Assembly: GCA_964594985.1 (NCBI GenBank)
Contig: CAZQNQ010000001.1
Coordinates: 310,001 to 374,000 of the forward strand
From: JADLHS01 sp964594985
Lineage (GTDB): Bacteria; Verrucomicrobiota; Verrucomicrobiia; Limisphaerales; JADLHS01
DNA: 64,000 nt
Direction: 5' to 3'
In this document: in pieces, positions 1 through 10,042 of the stretch
Position numbering within the stretch: position 1 is the first letter of the stretch
Layout: each line of letters begins with the position of its first letter
Position numbers and translations under genes: made by a program
The notes under the pieces: model-generated
Told to the model about the DNA's origin: nothing
Databases searched by the model: none
The model's input: the letters and a program-made list of their open reading frames with translations, nothing else

Positions 1-1
1 T

Positions 2-1186
2 TGTCTTCCGAACGAATCGTTCTGGTGGTCGAAACGGCGTAAAGCACTGCCCGCCGACGGACAGATTCAATTCGGCTTTATCGCGCAATCTGAGGATACC
101 GTTCGTGACCGGATTCTTGAGGCGTTGGATTTCGCCGCAGAGTCCACGGAGAAAGAACCGACGTTGCAACCGCCGCGTCCGGGCGGCGACGATGGCGAGG
201 TGCTGGTGGTGCAGACGCCCGGCGCGCAAATCGGTCAGCGCGGCGATGAATTGCTCGTCAGCGTCAAGGGCGAGGACGTGCGCAAATTACCCGGCCAGCA
301 GGTGCGGGCGATCTATTGTTATGGCGCGGTGCAGATGACGGCACAGGCGGTTTCGACGTGTCTGGAACTGGGCATTGACGTTTCCTATTTTTCGCCGGCA
401 GGGAGATTTCTCGGCATGTTGGGCGGGTTGCCGGCCAGCGGCGTGGATGCGCGGCGGGGGCAGTATCGGCTGTTTGAACTGCCGGGCGTGCGGCTGCAAC
501 TGGCGCGCGAAATCATCCGCGCCAAAATCCACAACCAACGCGTGATGCTCATGCGCAACGGCGACGTGCCGGATCGCGTGACGAGTTTGATGGCGAATTT
601 TCGCGACGCGACGGAATCGGCGCGCGACATGACGGCGTTGCTGGGAATCGAAGGCAGTGCGGCGGCGCTTTATTTTGAGCAGTTCGAGTCCATGCTGAAG
701 CAACGGGACGATTGGAAATTTGACTGGCGCGGGCGGAATCGCCGTCCGCCGCGCGACCCGGTGAATGCGTTGTTGTCGCTCGGCTATTCCATGCTGGCGA
801 AGGAATTGACCGGCGTTTGTCATTCAGTCGGGCTTGATCCGTTTCTTGGTTTCATGCACCAACCGCGTTATGGCCGCCCGGCTCTCGCGCTGGATTTGAT
901 GGAGGAATTTCGCCCACTCGTGGCCGACAGCGTGGCCATCAGCCTCATCAATCGCGGCGAGCTTGGCCCGGAGGATTTCATCAAGAGCGCGAACGGGACT
1001 TTTCTGACGGACAAAGGACGTCGGCCGTTTTGGGAAGGATGGTTTCGGCGCTTGGACACGGAAGTCAGCCATCCGGAGTTCAGTTACAAGATGGCGTATC
1101 GGCGGATGCTGGAAGTGCAGGCGCGGCAGTTGTGGCGGTTTGTGCGGGGCGAGGCGTTGACCTATCACGGTTTTACAACCCGCTGA
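2..1186 (+). CDS. cas4-cas1: CRISPR-associated Cas4-Cas1 fusion, 5' partial
   Basis: Spacer-integration protein. The reading frame is open from base 2 with no start before it, so the gene begins upstream of the window. The first residues seen (CLPNE) match the last iron-sulphur cysteine region of Cas4 (consensus like CLPDE). A linker follows, then a full Cas1 from about codon 60: N-terminal beta domain (VRAIYCYGAVQMTA, typical of Cas4-fused Cas1) and C-terminal helical domain with the conserved GFMHQPRYGRPALALDLMEEF block, which holds the catalytic His and acidic residue. Cas4 trims and orients prespacers by PAM; Cas1 integrates them with Cas2. Fusions of this kind are known mainly from subtype I-G (formerly I-U) and V-B. 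The effector genes would lie upstream, so the subtype is an inference. cas2 follows 30 bp downstream. Confidence 0.93.
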   Translation, partial: CLPNESFWWSKRRKALPADGQIQFGFIAQSEDTVRDRILEALDFAAESTEKEPTLQPPRPGGDDGEVLVVQTPGAQIGQRGDELLVSVKGEDVRKLPGQQVRAIYCYGAVQMTAQAVSTCLELGIDVSYFSPAGRFLGMLGGLPASGVDARRGQYRLFELPGVRLQLAREIIRAKIHNQRVMLMRNGDVPDRVTSLMANFRDATESARDMTALLGIEGSAAALYFEQFESMLKQRDDWKFDWRGRNRRPPRDPVNALLSLGYSMLAKELTGVCHSVGLDPFLGFMHQPRYGRPALALDLMEEFRPLVADSVAISLINRGELGPEDFIKSANGTFLTDKGRRPFWEGWFRRLDTEVSHPEFSYKMAYRRMLEVQARQLWRFVRGEALTYHGFTTR

Positions 1187-1187
1187 A

Positions 1188-1208
1188 CACTCAACTTTCA
1201 ACTCTCAA
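1188..1208 (+). repeat. Three 7-bp units between cas1 and cas2
   Basis: The short gap between the cas1 stop and cas2 start consists of CACTCAA, CTTTCAA and CTCTCAA in tandem, a period of seven. It belongs to the same class of heptanucleotide tracts seen at 33347, 43205, 48606 and 53914, although each locus has a different unit. Confidence 0.6.
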
Positions 1209-1216
1209 CCAACTGA

Positions 1217-1507
1217 ATGAGCCGGATTCGTTATCTCGTCAGCTACGACGTCTGCGATCCGAAACGATTGCGGAAAGTGGCGCGCTCGCTGGAAGGTTTC
1301 GGCGTGCGGCTGCAATACTCGGTCTTTGAGTGTCCACTGGACGATTTGCGCCTGGCGAAATTGAAGGCCGAGCTTCAGGATTTGCTCAACCATGACGAAG
1401 ATCAGGTTTTGTTTGTGTCGCTGGGCGCGAGTTCCAAGGATGCGAGCTTGATCATTGATGCGATGGGCTTGCCCTACGAAGTGCGCTCGCGGGTAACAAT
1501 TATCTGA
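1217..1507 (+). CDS. cas2: CRISPR-associated endoribonuclease-fold protein Cas2
   Basis: 96 residues, normal length for Cas2. The N-terminal strand RYLVSYDVCDPKRLRKVAR carries the conserved Asp of the ferredoxin fold, and QYSVFEC matches the second conserved strand. Cas2 dimerises and bridges two Cas1 dimers in the integration complex, acting structurally rather than as a nuclease during spacer uptake. It lies directly behind cas4-cas1 and directly in front of the leader and array, all in the same direction. Confidence 0.95.
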   Translation: MSRIRYLVSYDVCDPKRLRKVARSLEGFGVRLQYSVFECPLDDLRLAKLKAELQDLLNHDEDQVLFVSLGASSKDASLIIDAMGLPYEVRSRVTII

Positions 1508-1820
1508 TTTTCAGGCTTGCAACTGATGCTTCAAAACTGTGAATTGAACCTGGCTAAGGCCACCGACCACCTTTCTTCCGCCATTGGAAAGGCATGATCC
1601 TTGAAATCGCGAACGACTGCGCCTGAATCGCGGCGACGCGGCGCGAGTGCGGCAGTGCTGGCGCTCGCCCGCAGGGACGCTCGCAATATGAAGTTGACGT
1701 GCCAATACAGGCGAACCCCGCAGTGACCTTGCACAATTCCAATTCGTTTCCTGGTGAAAAGCTATCGCGCTCGCAAACGGGCGGGCGGATAGCTGCGGTT
1801 GAATGGGTTAGGTCGAGGCG
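1508..1820 (+). promoter_or_regulatory. CRISPR leader region
   Basis: 313 bp without a credible gene between cas2 and the first repeat. Position next to cas2, with the only degenerate repeat at the far end of the array, makes this the leader: it should carry the array promoter and the sequence read by the Cas1-Cas2 complex during integration. No clear -10/-35 pair stands out. The leader-repeat junction is GGTCGAGGCG then ACCGCAG. The last 19 bp (1802-1820) are repeated at 1957-1975 on the other side of an N gap, which is an assembly effect. Minus-strand frames here look like chance. Confidence 0.8.
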
Positions 1821-1856
1821 ACCGCAGTTACCGCGACTTCAGGAATCGTGAGGCGG

Positions 1857-1956
1857 NNNNNNNNNNNNNNNNNNNNNNNNNNNNNNNNNNNNNNNNNNNN
1901 NNNNNNNNNNNNNNNNNNNNNNNNNNNNNNNNNNNNNNNNNNNNNNNNNNNNNNNN
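1857..1956. other. Scaffold gap of 100 N with 55-bp flanking overlap
   Basis: Exactly 100 N. The 55 bases before it (1802-1856: 19 bp of leader plus repeat 1) are identical to the 55 bases after it (1957-2011). The overlap ends exactly at the last base of the repeat. The gap length is a placeholder, and the two copies are probably the same DNA. Confidence 0.93.
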
Positions 1957-4900
1957 AATGGGTTAGGTCGAGGCGACCGCAGTTACCGCGACTTCAGGAA
2001 TCGTGAGGCGGAACAGCATGTGGAGAGGATGGAGAAGGCATTAAAACCGCAGTTACCGCGACTTCAGGAATCGTGAGGCGGGCGAATGAATTGAACCTGG
2101 CACTCGATAAACTCCACCGCAGTTACCGCGACTTCAGGAATCGTGAGGCGGAAGCCAAAGGGTTCTTCATGCTCAATGTGATGCAAACCGCAGTTACCGC
2201 GACTTCAGGAATCGTGAGGCGGGGGAAGGTGCGGAAGTCCATGAACTCGTGGCTCTACCGCAGTTACCGCGACTTCAGGAATCGTGAGGCGGTTTAGTTG
2301 CTCCATGGACTAGCTGACCCGGGGCATCGACCGCAGTTACCGCGACTTCAGGAATCGTGAGGCGGTGCGTCGGCTTCACATCCTCACGGATTGCGACATT
2401 GACCGCAGTTACCGCGACTTCAGGAATCGTGAGGCGGTCGTGGTCAATCAACATCCCGATTTTCACGAACGACCGCAGTTACCGCGACTTCAGGAATCGT
2501 GAGGCGGTTTATCGCGATCCATCAGCGCGTCAGGCAGGCGAGACCGCAGTTACCGCGACTTCAGGAATCGTGAGGCGGCCCCGCTGATGATCCAGACCTC
2601 GCCATTTGAAGCACCGCAGTTACCGCGACTTCAGGAATCGTGAGGCGGAAACCAACGCCGTTGATAACCTCGTCGCTGCATTACCGCAGTTACCGCGACT
2701 TCAGGAATCGTGAGGCGGAGTAAGTGGTGAAGCCGCCAAGTGGAAGGGTTGATACCGCAGTTACCGCGACTTCAGGAATCGTGAGGCGGGCGTGACGTTG
2801 CAGGACGCGCTGGATCAAGGCTACCGCAGTTACCGCGACTTCAGGAATCGTGAGGCGGCGTTTCATCTCTTCCGCGACCAGCTTCCGCAACTACCGCAGT
2901 TACCGCGACTTCAGGAATCGTGAGGCGGCACCATCTGCGGCGGATTGCCCAGCATGATCTCGCTACCGCAGTTACCGCGACTTCAGGAATCGTGAGGCGG
3001 TCCAAGCGTCCGGCACGGGGATCTCCCCGTGATAGACCGCAGTTACCGCGACTTCAGGAATCGTGAGGCGGACCTACGCTTTTCCGTAGCTTAACAAATT
3101 TAGGCGACCGCAGTTACCGCGACTTCAGGAATCGTGAGGCGGCCCCAACTTGTCGCCGGTTGGAAAAGGAATTTTTCCGACCGCAGTTACCGCGACTTCA
3201 GGAATCGTGAGGCGGCGCCCGGGTTAATCGCGCTATGGTCCGGGACGATTGCACCGCAGTTACCGCGACTTCAGGAATCGTGAGGCGGGCGCTCGATCTG
3301 ATCGTTGCGGCTGGATATGTGTCACCGCAGTTACCGCGACTTCAGGAATCGTGAGGCGGGCGAGTTCCTCCTCGGTCAAACCCTTCAACGCGTACCGCAG
3401 TTACCGCGACTTCAGGAATCGTGAGGCGGTTGCGGCTCGGTTTTTTGAAGCGAGTTCATTGCACCGCAGTTACCGCGACTTCAGGAATCGTGAGGCGGGT
3501 TCATGATTCAGGTTGGTTGCTCCGGTCGTTTAGCTACCGCAGTTACCGCGACTTCAGGAATCGTGAGGCGGTGCGTAGGGCGGGCAAAATAGCTACTGGT
3601 TATCCAAACCGCAGTTACCGCGACTTCAGGAATCGTGAGGCGGGTCGTTGAAACGATTTAGGCGTGGCTGGTCATGACCGCAGTTACCGCGACTTCAGGA
3701 ATCGTGAGGCGGCGCTCCTCAGAAAACAAAAACCGGATGCGCTCAACACCGCAGTTACCGCGACTTCAGGAATCGTGAGGCGGCGTTTCGGCCAGCCAAA
3801 ACAGTTTCGTCACCGCTACCGCAGTTACCGCGACTTCAGGAATCGTGAGGCGGATGAGGAACAAATCAAGAGAGGTGTGTTTTGCCTAACCGCAGTTACC
3901 GCGACTTCAGGAATCGTGAGGCGGATGCGATGCAACTCCCCTGCGGGCCTGGGGCAATACCGCAGTTACCGCGACTTCAGGAATCGTGAGGCGGAACTGG
4001 ACGATTGCGCCCTGCACGAATGGCATGAATACCGCAGTTACCGCGACTTCAGGAATCGTGAGGCGGCAGGTGTAGTGTCGGTGCGTCACTTCGGCTATGG
4101 ACCGCAGTTACCGCGACTTCAGGAATCGTGAGGCGGTCGCTTGATTGGTCGTGACCGCCTGCGCCCGGTTGACCGCAGTTACCGCGACTTCAGGAATCGT
4201 GAGGCGGAGTCAAGATTGGGGTGGATTCCCGCGCCGCCATCAGCACCGCAGTTACCGCGACTTCAGGAATCGTGAGGCGGGTCGGATTCCGGGTCGCCGG
4301 TGTGCGGGTCAATCGCACCGCAGTTACCGCGACTTCAGGAATCGTGAGGCGGTCATGGCTGGCGCGGTGAATCCAATGCACATTGCACCGCAGTTACCGC
4401 GACTTCAGGAATCGTGAGGCGGCAAACAATAATCTACCAACTGAGCCAAGTGGCTGAAACCGCAGTTACCGCGACTTCAGGAATCGTGAGGCGGATCAAA
4501 AATCCGAAATGGGAGCGGTTTGCTGCCGTACCGCAGTTACCGCGACTTCAGGAATCGTGAGGCGGTCCGGTCTTTGACGTAGCCAGTTGTTACGTACTGA
4601 CCGCAGTTACCGCGACTTCAGGAATCGTGAGGCGGTTTTTGGCCGGACGCGCATTGCCGTCGTCATCATACCGCAGTTACCGCGACTTCAGGAATCGTGA
4701 GGCGGCGTTACCCCAAGCCGCGCCGCCGCTTGCCCGATGACCGCAGTTACCGCGACTTCAGGAATCGTGAGGCGGAGAAGCGCGACAGGGCGCATTTCAC
4801 ACGTCACAAACACCGCAGTTACCGCGACTTCAGGAATCGTGAGGCGGAGGTGGTTGCCATCTTTGTGATGAACATCTAGCACCGCAGTTACCGCGACTTC

Positions 4901-6422
4901 AGGAATCGTGAGGCGGACTTGCGGCTCGCAATCGCAAGCATTCAACTATGACCGCAGTTACCGCGACTTCAGGAATCGTGAGGCGGCAGAAACGTGGTCA
5001 ATGCCGAGCGCGAACGATACGACCGCAGTTACCGCGACTTCAGGAATCGTGAGGCGGGAATTCGATTTGTCGCCAAGCATTCTCAGCGTGACACCGCAGT
5101 TACCGCGACTTCAGGAATCGTGAGGCGGTTAATGACGCGCAAGCGTTTGTCGCGCCCTCGATTACCGCAGTTACCGCGACTTCAGGAATCGTGAGGCGGC
5201 AATGCGCCCGACGCGGAGGTATTTTCCCCCCACACCGCAGTTACCGCGACTTCAGGAATCGTGAGGCGGCGACTTTGCGTCATCCTCGCTGATGTCCTGT
5301 AATCGACCGCAGTTACCGCGACTTCAGGAATCGTGAGGCGGATCGGTTTCGACGAGTTCATTGACAACACGCTAATACCGCAGTTACCGCGACTTCAGGA
5401 ATCGTGAGGCGGATTCCCGGGAGATTTCGGCACGTTCCCAGCTTCTTGACCGCAGTTACCGCGACTTCAGGAATCGTGAGGCGGATCAAATTGGCATCTT
5501 CACGCGACAAGGCCGGCATACCGCAGTTACCGCGACTTCAGGAATCGTGAGGCGGCAACGTAAAAACTCTGCATGAGTTTGCCAACAGAAAACCGCAGTT
5601 ACCGCGACTTCAGGAATCGTGAGGCGGAACTTAACAATGGATGCTCGCCAAGAGCTTTTGAAACCGCAGTTACCGCGACTTCAGGAATCGTGAGGCGGAT
5701 CATCTTGTCGGCGCGCTCTTGGAAGTCTGGCAAACCGCAGTTACCGCGACTTCAGGAATCGTGAGGCGGCGGCGGCCTGGTTACTGGCGCAAACGGCTGG
5801 ATACCGCAGTTACCGCGACTTCAGGAATCGTGAGGCGGAGTTTCAGTTTGGCCTCATCCCACTCGGCGGCTTTACCGCAGTTACCGCGACTTCAGGAATC
5901 GTGAGGCGGAAAAGGTCGGTGAACTCAGCAACACGTTCCAAGGACCGCAGTTACCGCGACTTCAGGAATCGTGAGGCGGATCAACCAGCTTGTATCCGTT
6001 CAACGGGTCAACCGACCGCAGTTACCGCGACTTCAGGAATCGTGAGGCGGTATATAAGACGCAGAAAGCCATCGCTTCAAGAAATACCGCAGTTACCGCG
6101 ACTTCAGGAATCGTGAGGCGGTCAAGTTAATTGCCAATCAGTAATGAATTCTGGACCGCAGTTACCGCGACTTCAGGAATCGTGAGGCGGAGTTCGGCGA
6201 TGATCTCCGGCACTTTGAGCAGCGCACCGCAGTTACCGCGACTTCAGGAATCGTGAGGCGGCATGTTCGCGGGCGTGACTGATGAGCGTGCGGGCGACCG
6301 CAGTTACCGCGACTTCAGGAATCGTGAGGCGGAATCAAGGTGAACGTCTGCGGACTGGTCTTTAGGCACCGCAGTTACCGCGACTTCAGGAATCGTGAGG
6401 CGGGTGTTGTTCACGCTCAGAG

Positions 6423-6522
6423 NNNNNNNNNNNNNNNNNNNNNNNNNNNNNNNNNNNNNNNNNNNNNNNNNNNNNNNNNNNNNNNNNNNNNNNNNNNNNN
6501 NNNNNNNNNNNNNNNNNNNNNN
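6423..6522. other. Second scaffold gap of 100 N with 55-bp flanking overlap
   Basis: Exactly 100 N. The 55 bases before it (6368-6422: one repeat plus 19 bp of spacer) are identical to the 55 after it (6523-6577). The overlap starts exactly at the first base of the repeat. The spacer cut off at 6404-6422 is the beginning of the full spacer at 6559-6594. Confidence 0.93.
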
Positions 6523-7587
6523 ACCGCAGTTACCGCGACTTCAGGAATCGTGAGGCGGGTGTTGTTCACGCTCAGAGTCACAGTTGCATTGGTCACCGCA
6601 GTTACCGCGACTTCAGGAATCGTGAGGCGGGTTTGGAGTAAACTTTTTATGGCTACCCAATCAAAACCGCAGTTACCGCGACTTCAGGAATCGTGAGGCG
6701 GTTGATTGGAGCGTCCCCGGTCAGAATCCGCATGTACCGCAGTTACCGCGACTTCAGGAATCGTGAGGCGGCTCGTAGGGATCAGAACGAAGCTCCGTAG
6801 CCCCGACCGCAGTTACCGCGACTTCAGGAATCGTGAGGCGGAAGTGTGAATGATTGTTCATACTGCCAACCTTTACCGCAGTTACCGCGACTTCAGGAAT
6901 CGTGAGGCGGGCATCGTTCAGGCCGTCGCCCATGAAGTCGAGCATACCGCAGTTACCGCGACTTCAGGAATCGTGAGGCGGAGCTTTGGCAGATGTCGCC
7001 GTCTGTTGCGACTCGACCGCAGTTACCGCGACTTCAGGAATCGTGAGGCGGTACGGACAACGAGCATTACTTCCAAGGCTACCACAACCGCAGTTACCGC
7101 GACTTCAGGAATCGTGAGGCGGTTTTGACATGACGTTTCTTCGGGGTCGGGGGTTGCAACCGCAGTTACCGCGACTTCAGGAATCGTGAGGCGGAAACAA
7201 ACTTCGTTCTTCCTCTCGTCGAGAGCGGACCGCAGTTACCGCGACTTCAGGAATCGTGAGGCGGCGTTTATGGCTGAAATAATCTCGCCGGTCAGCGTTA
7301 CCGCAGTTACCGCGACTTCAGGAATCGTGAGGCGGTGACCGCCCACGAAGACAAAACAAAAGCATGAAAAACCGCAGTTACCGCGACTTCAGGAATCGTG
7401 AGGCGGATTCTGCCTCGCACCCATAACTTTTTATTTGTTGCTACCGCAGTTACCGCGACTTCAGGAATCGTGAGGCGGACTGCTATCGTGACAGTTTGAG
7501 CCGCCCCAACCTTACCGCAGTCACCGCGACTTCAGGAATCGTGAGGCGGGAAAACTGCCCTTGGAAACCAAGCCACCAGATGGAGTT

Positions 7588-10041
7588 TTACGGCAGAGCC
7601 GGCTGAGGCCGTTCGGGGCGTTGATTGTCGAGACAACTGCGCACCGTCCGCGCGAGCAGGCGGGGATGATAAGGCTTCGGCAGAAAGTTCGAATTCACGT
7701 CGAGCTGGACTTCGTTGCCGAAAATTTCCGGACTATAACCACTGGTGAACAACACCTTCAGGTCCGGCACATCCTGACGGACGTGGGTCGCGAGTTCCCA
7801 ACCCGACATGCCCTCGGGCATCATCATGTCCGTGAGCAAGAGCGCGGGCTTGATCGCCGCATTCTGCCAGACGCGCAACGCTTCCTTGCCATGCGCGGCT
7901 TCCAACACTTGATAGCCGTAGTTCCGCAGCACCTTGGTGACGAGTTCGCGCAAGGACGCTTCGTCTTCGACCACCAGAATGGTTTCCGCCCCGCCGCGAA
8001 TGGCCGTCGGGTTGTCGAGAAATTCCGTGTGCTGCGCGGTGGATTGCACGGCGGGCAGGAAAACCTTGAACGTCGTTCCGACGCCGACCTGACTGTTCAC
8101 TTCGACCCAGCCACGATGTTGTTTCACGATGCCATAGACGGTGGCCAAGCCCAGGCCCGTGCCTTTACCCACGCCTTTGGTCGTGAAGAACGGCTCAAAA
8201 ATCCGCTCCAGCGTCGCCGCGTCCATGCCCATCCCGGCGTCGCTCACTTGCAGACAAACGAATTGTCCCGACGTCGCCTGGCGATTGTGCCGCACATGAC
8301 TCTCGTCAATGTCCGTCTGGAACGTGCTGATGACCAGATCGCCACCCTTGGGCATCGCGTCGCGCGCGTTGACGGCCAGATTGACGATGACCTGCTCGAG
8401 CATGGCCGCATCGGCCATGATGGCGGGCACGGCGGTGGCGGGATGCAGATTGAGCCGGATGTTTTCCCCGAGCAACGGATGCAGCATGCCGGTGACATTG
8501 GCCACCACCTTGTTGAGGTCCACGGCCCGCGGTTCGGCGACGCGTTTGCGGCTGAAAGTGAGCAACTGACTGGTAAGCCCAGCCGCGCGCTTGGTGGCGC
8601 TGATGATTTTTCCGAGCGCCTCGTGCCCCATGCTGCCGGGCGCTTGCTTCACCAGCAATAATTGCGTGTAGCCCTGCACCACGGTCAGGAGATTGTTGAA
8701 ATCATGCGCGACCCCGGCCGCAAGCTGGCCGATGGCTTCCATCTTTTGCGCCTGCCGCAACTGACCTTCCAGATTGGCGCGTTCGGAAACATCTTCCGTC
8801 ACCAGCAACACACATTGCGCCAGCCCCAGCATGAAGGATTCCGCCGACAGAATTGCGGGGCAGGGTTTGCCGTCCGGGCCGGTGATCTGGCATTCCCAAT
8901 TGCGGATCGGCTGGCCATCGGCGAGCAGTTGCTCGACGCGCGCCCGGGTTTCCGGTGGGGCCCAGAGCGGGATGCTGAACAACGTGCTGCCGATCAATTT
9001 CGGCCGGGCCGTGGCGGCCAACGCCATGAACCGGTCGTTCGCATCGAGGAACATCCGGCTGTCGCGCGCCAGAATCGCCATCGGCACCGGACTGGTCTTG
9101 AAGGCCTTGGAGAAGCGCTCTTCCGAGGCCTGCAATTTTTCCTGCACCGCGGCGCGCACCCTGGCTTGCTGCTGCAGATTCTCGTAGGCGGTCTGCAAAC
9201 GAATGCGGAGCGCGTCCGATTCTTCCCGGGCGCGTTTGTGGTTGCCGACTTCGGCGGACAATTTCTGGTTGGCGGTGAACAGTTCGCGGGTGCGTTCGGC
9301 GACGCGCCGCTCCAATTCACTCTGCGCTTCCTGCAGCGCTTTTTCGCGCTGCTCGATCTGCAGCAACATTTCGTTGAAGCCTTCGACCAGATCGCCCAAC
9401 TCGTCCGCGCCGCGCTTGGGGACACGGATGGAATAATTTTTCTCCTTGGCCACATTCCGCGCGGCTCCGGCAAGTTCCTGGATGGGCGTCACGAGGACGC
9501 GCTGCAGTCTGAGGGTCAGGAGATAACCAGTGAGTGCGGCAAGCATCAGCACCCCCACGCCGGTCCAGATATTGCGCTCAAGCCGCTCGCGGAATTCCTC
9601 ATCATCCATCTGCAAGGCGACCATCCCGATCCGTTTTCCGCCGAGCAACACAGTTTGAGCGACTTCAATGCCCCGATCGGTGTAATGGGCGTAGTCTGTA
9701 ATGGAAGCCGGTGCCGGCAACGTAGGCCAATCTTCGCGTTGATAGCTGGCGAGCCGTTGGCCGGCGGCATTGTAAATCGCCGCCGAACCGATGTGCCCGT
9801 CCCCCTGGAGTGCTTCGAGCACTTCCTTCGCGGCGCTGATGTCCTCAAAACTCAAGACGGCCGTGCTGTTATTGGCGACGATGCGCGCCGTGGTGATGGC
9901 TTCGGTGCGCAATTGCGCCCGCACACTCAGGGCCTCAAAAATTCCCAACAAAACCACGGCCAGCAACAAAGCGGCACAGGTGGTCGCCATCACGATGATG
10001 GTCAGCTTGCTGCGGATGGAATAATCTGTGATGCGTTTCAT
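7588..10041 (-). CDS. Membrane hybrid sensor histidine kinase with receiver domain
   Basis: Two-component sensor in the inner membrane. From the chosen ATG: TM1 about 12-36, a periplasmic domain resembling CHASE8 (about 37-155), TM2 about 158-178, HAMP about 180-232, coiled coil to about 310, PAS about 311-421. HisKA follows with GVAHDFNNLL (His about 446), then HATPase_c with NLAVNARDAM and GTGLGLATVYGIV, and a C-terminal receiver with LLLTDMMMP (Asp about 738). The start MKRITDYSIRSKL was chosen over one 14 codons upstream because it begins just before TM1 and nearly abuts the upstream gene's stop at 10043. It is the last gene of a TonB receptor, YfiR-like, kinase operon, and ends 38 bp from the CRISPR array, convergent with it. 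No separate output protein is visible nearby. Confidence 0.92.
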   Translation of the reverse strand: MKRITDYSIRSKLTIIVMATTCAALLLAVVLLGIFEALSVRAQLRTEAITTARIVANNSTAVLSFEDISAAKEVLEALQGDGHIGSAAIYNAAGQRLASYQREDWPTLPAPASITDYAHYTDRGIEVAQTVLLGGKRIGMVALQMDDEEFRERLERNIWTGVGVLMLAALTGYLLTLRLQRVLVTPIQELAGAARNVAKEKNYSIRVPKRGADELGDLVEGFNEMLLQIEQREKALQEAQSELERRVAERTRELFTANQKLSAEVGNHKRAREESDALRIRLQTAYENLQQQARVRAAVQEKLQASEERFSKAFKTSPVPMAILARDSRMFLDANDRFMALAATARPKLIGSTLFSIPLWAPPETRARVEQLLADGQPIRNWECQITGPDGKPCPAILSAESFMLGLAQCVLLVTEDVSERANLEGQLRQAQKMEAIGQLAAGVAHDFNNLLTVVQGYTQLLLVKQAPGSMGHEALGKIISATKRAAGLTSQLLTFSRKRVAEPRAVDLNKVVANVTGMLHPLLGENIRLNLHPATAVPAIMADAAMLEQVIVNLAVNARDAMPKGGDLVISTFQTDIDESHVRHNRQATSGQFVCLQVSDAGMGMDAATLERIFEPFFTTKGVGKGTGLGLATVYGIVKQHRGWVEVNSQVGVGTTFKVFLPAVQSTAQHTEFLDNPTAIRGGAETILVVEDEASLRELVTKVLRNYGYQVLEAAHGKEALRVWQNAAIKPALLLTDMMMPEGMSGWELATHVRQDVPDLKVLFTSGYSPEIFGNEVQLDVNSNFLPKPYHPRLLARTVRSCLDNQRPERPQPALP

Positions 10042-10042
10042 G

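Larger units (their letters stand above)
1821..7549 (+). CRISPR. CRISPR array, 36-nt repeat, 79 written copies (77 non-redundant)
   Basis: The repeat begins ACCGCAGTTACCGCG and ends GGAATCGTGAGGCGG, 36 nt, and every copy I compared is identical apart from the last. I located 79 copies: one at 1821-1856, 63 between the two N gaps (1976 to 6403) and 15 after the second gap (6523 to 7549). Copies at 1976 and 6523 duplicate those at 1821 and 6368 through assembly, leaving 77 repeats and 76 complete spacers of 33-37 nt, mostly 34-36. The last repeat (7514-7549) has T9 changed to C, the usual decay at the trailer end, which fixes the leader at the cas2 side. No spacer appeared twice. Repeat-derived reading frames (RSYRDFRNREA, TAVTATSGIVRR) are not genes. 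Confidence 0.98.

Noticed and set aside
1511..1742. Three overlapping minus-strand frames in the CRISPR leader
   Set aside because: Short, mutually overlapping, Arg-rich, no family; consistent with chance.
2073..7128. Many open frames with repeated peptides (RSYRDFRNREA, TAVTATSGIVRR, LTIPEVAVTAV) that look like a repeat protein
   Set aside because: They are translations of the CRISPR repeat, which has no stop codon in several frames; the unit period is 69-73 bp and does not keep one frame.
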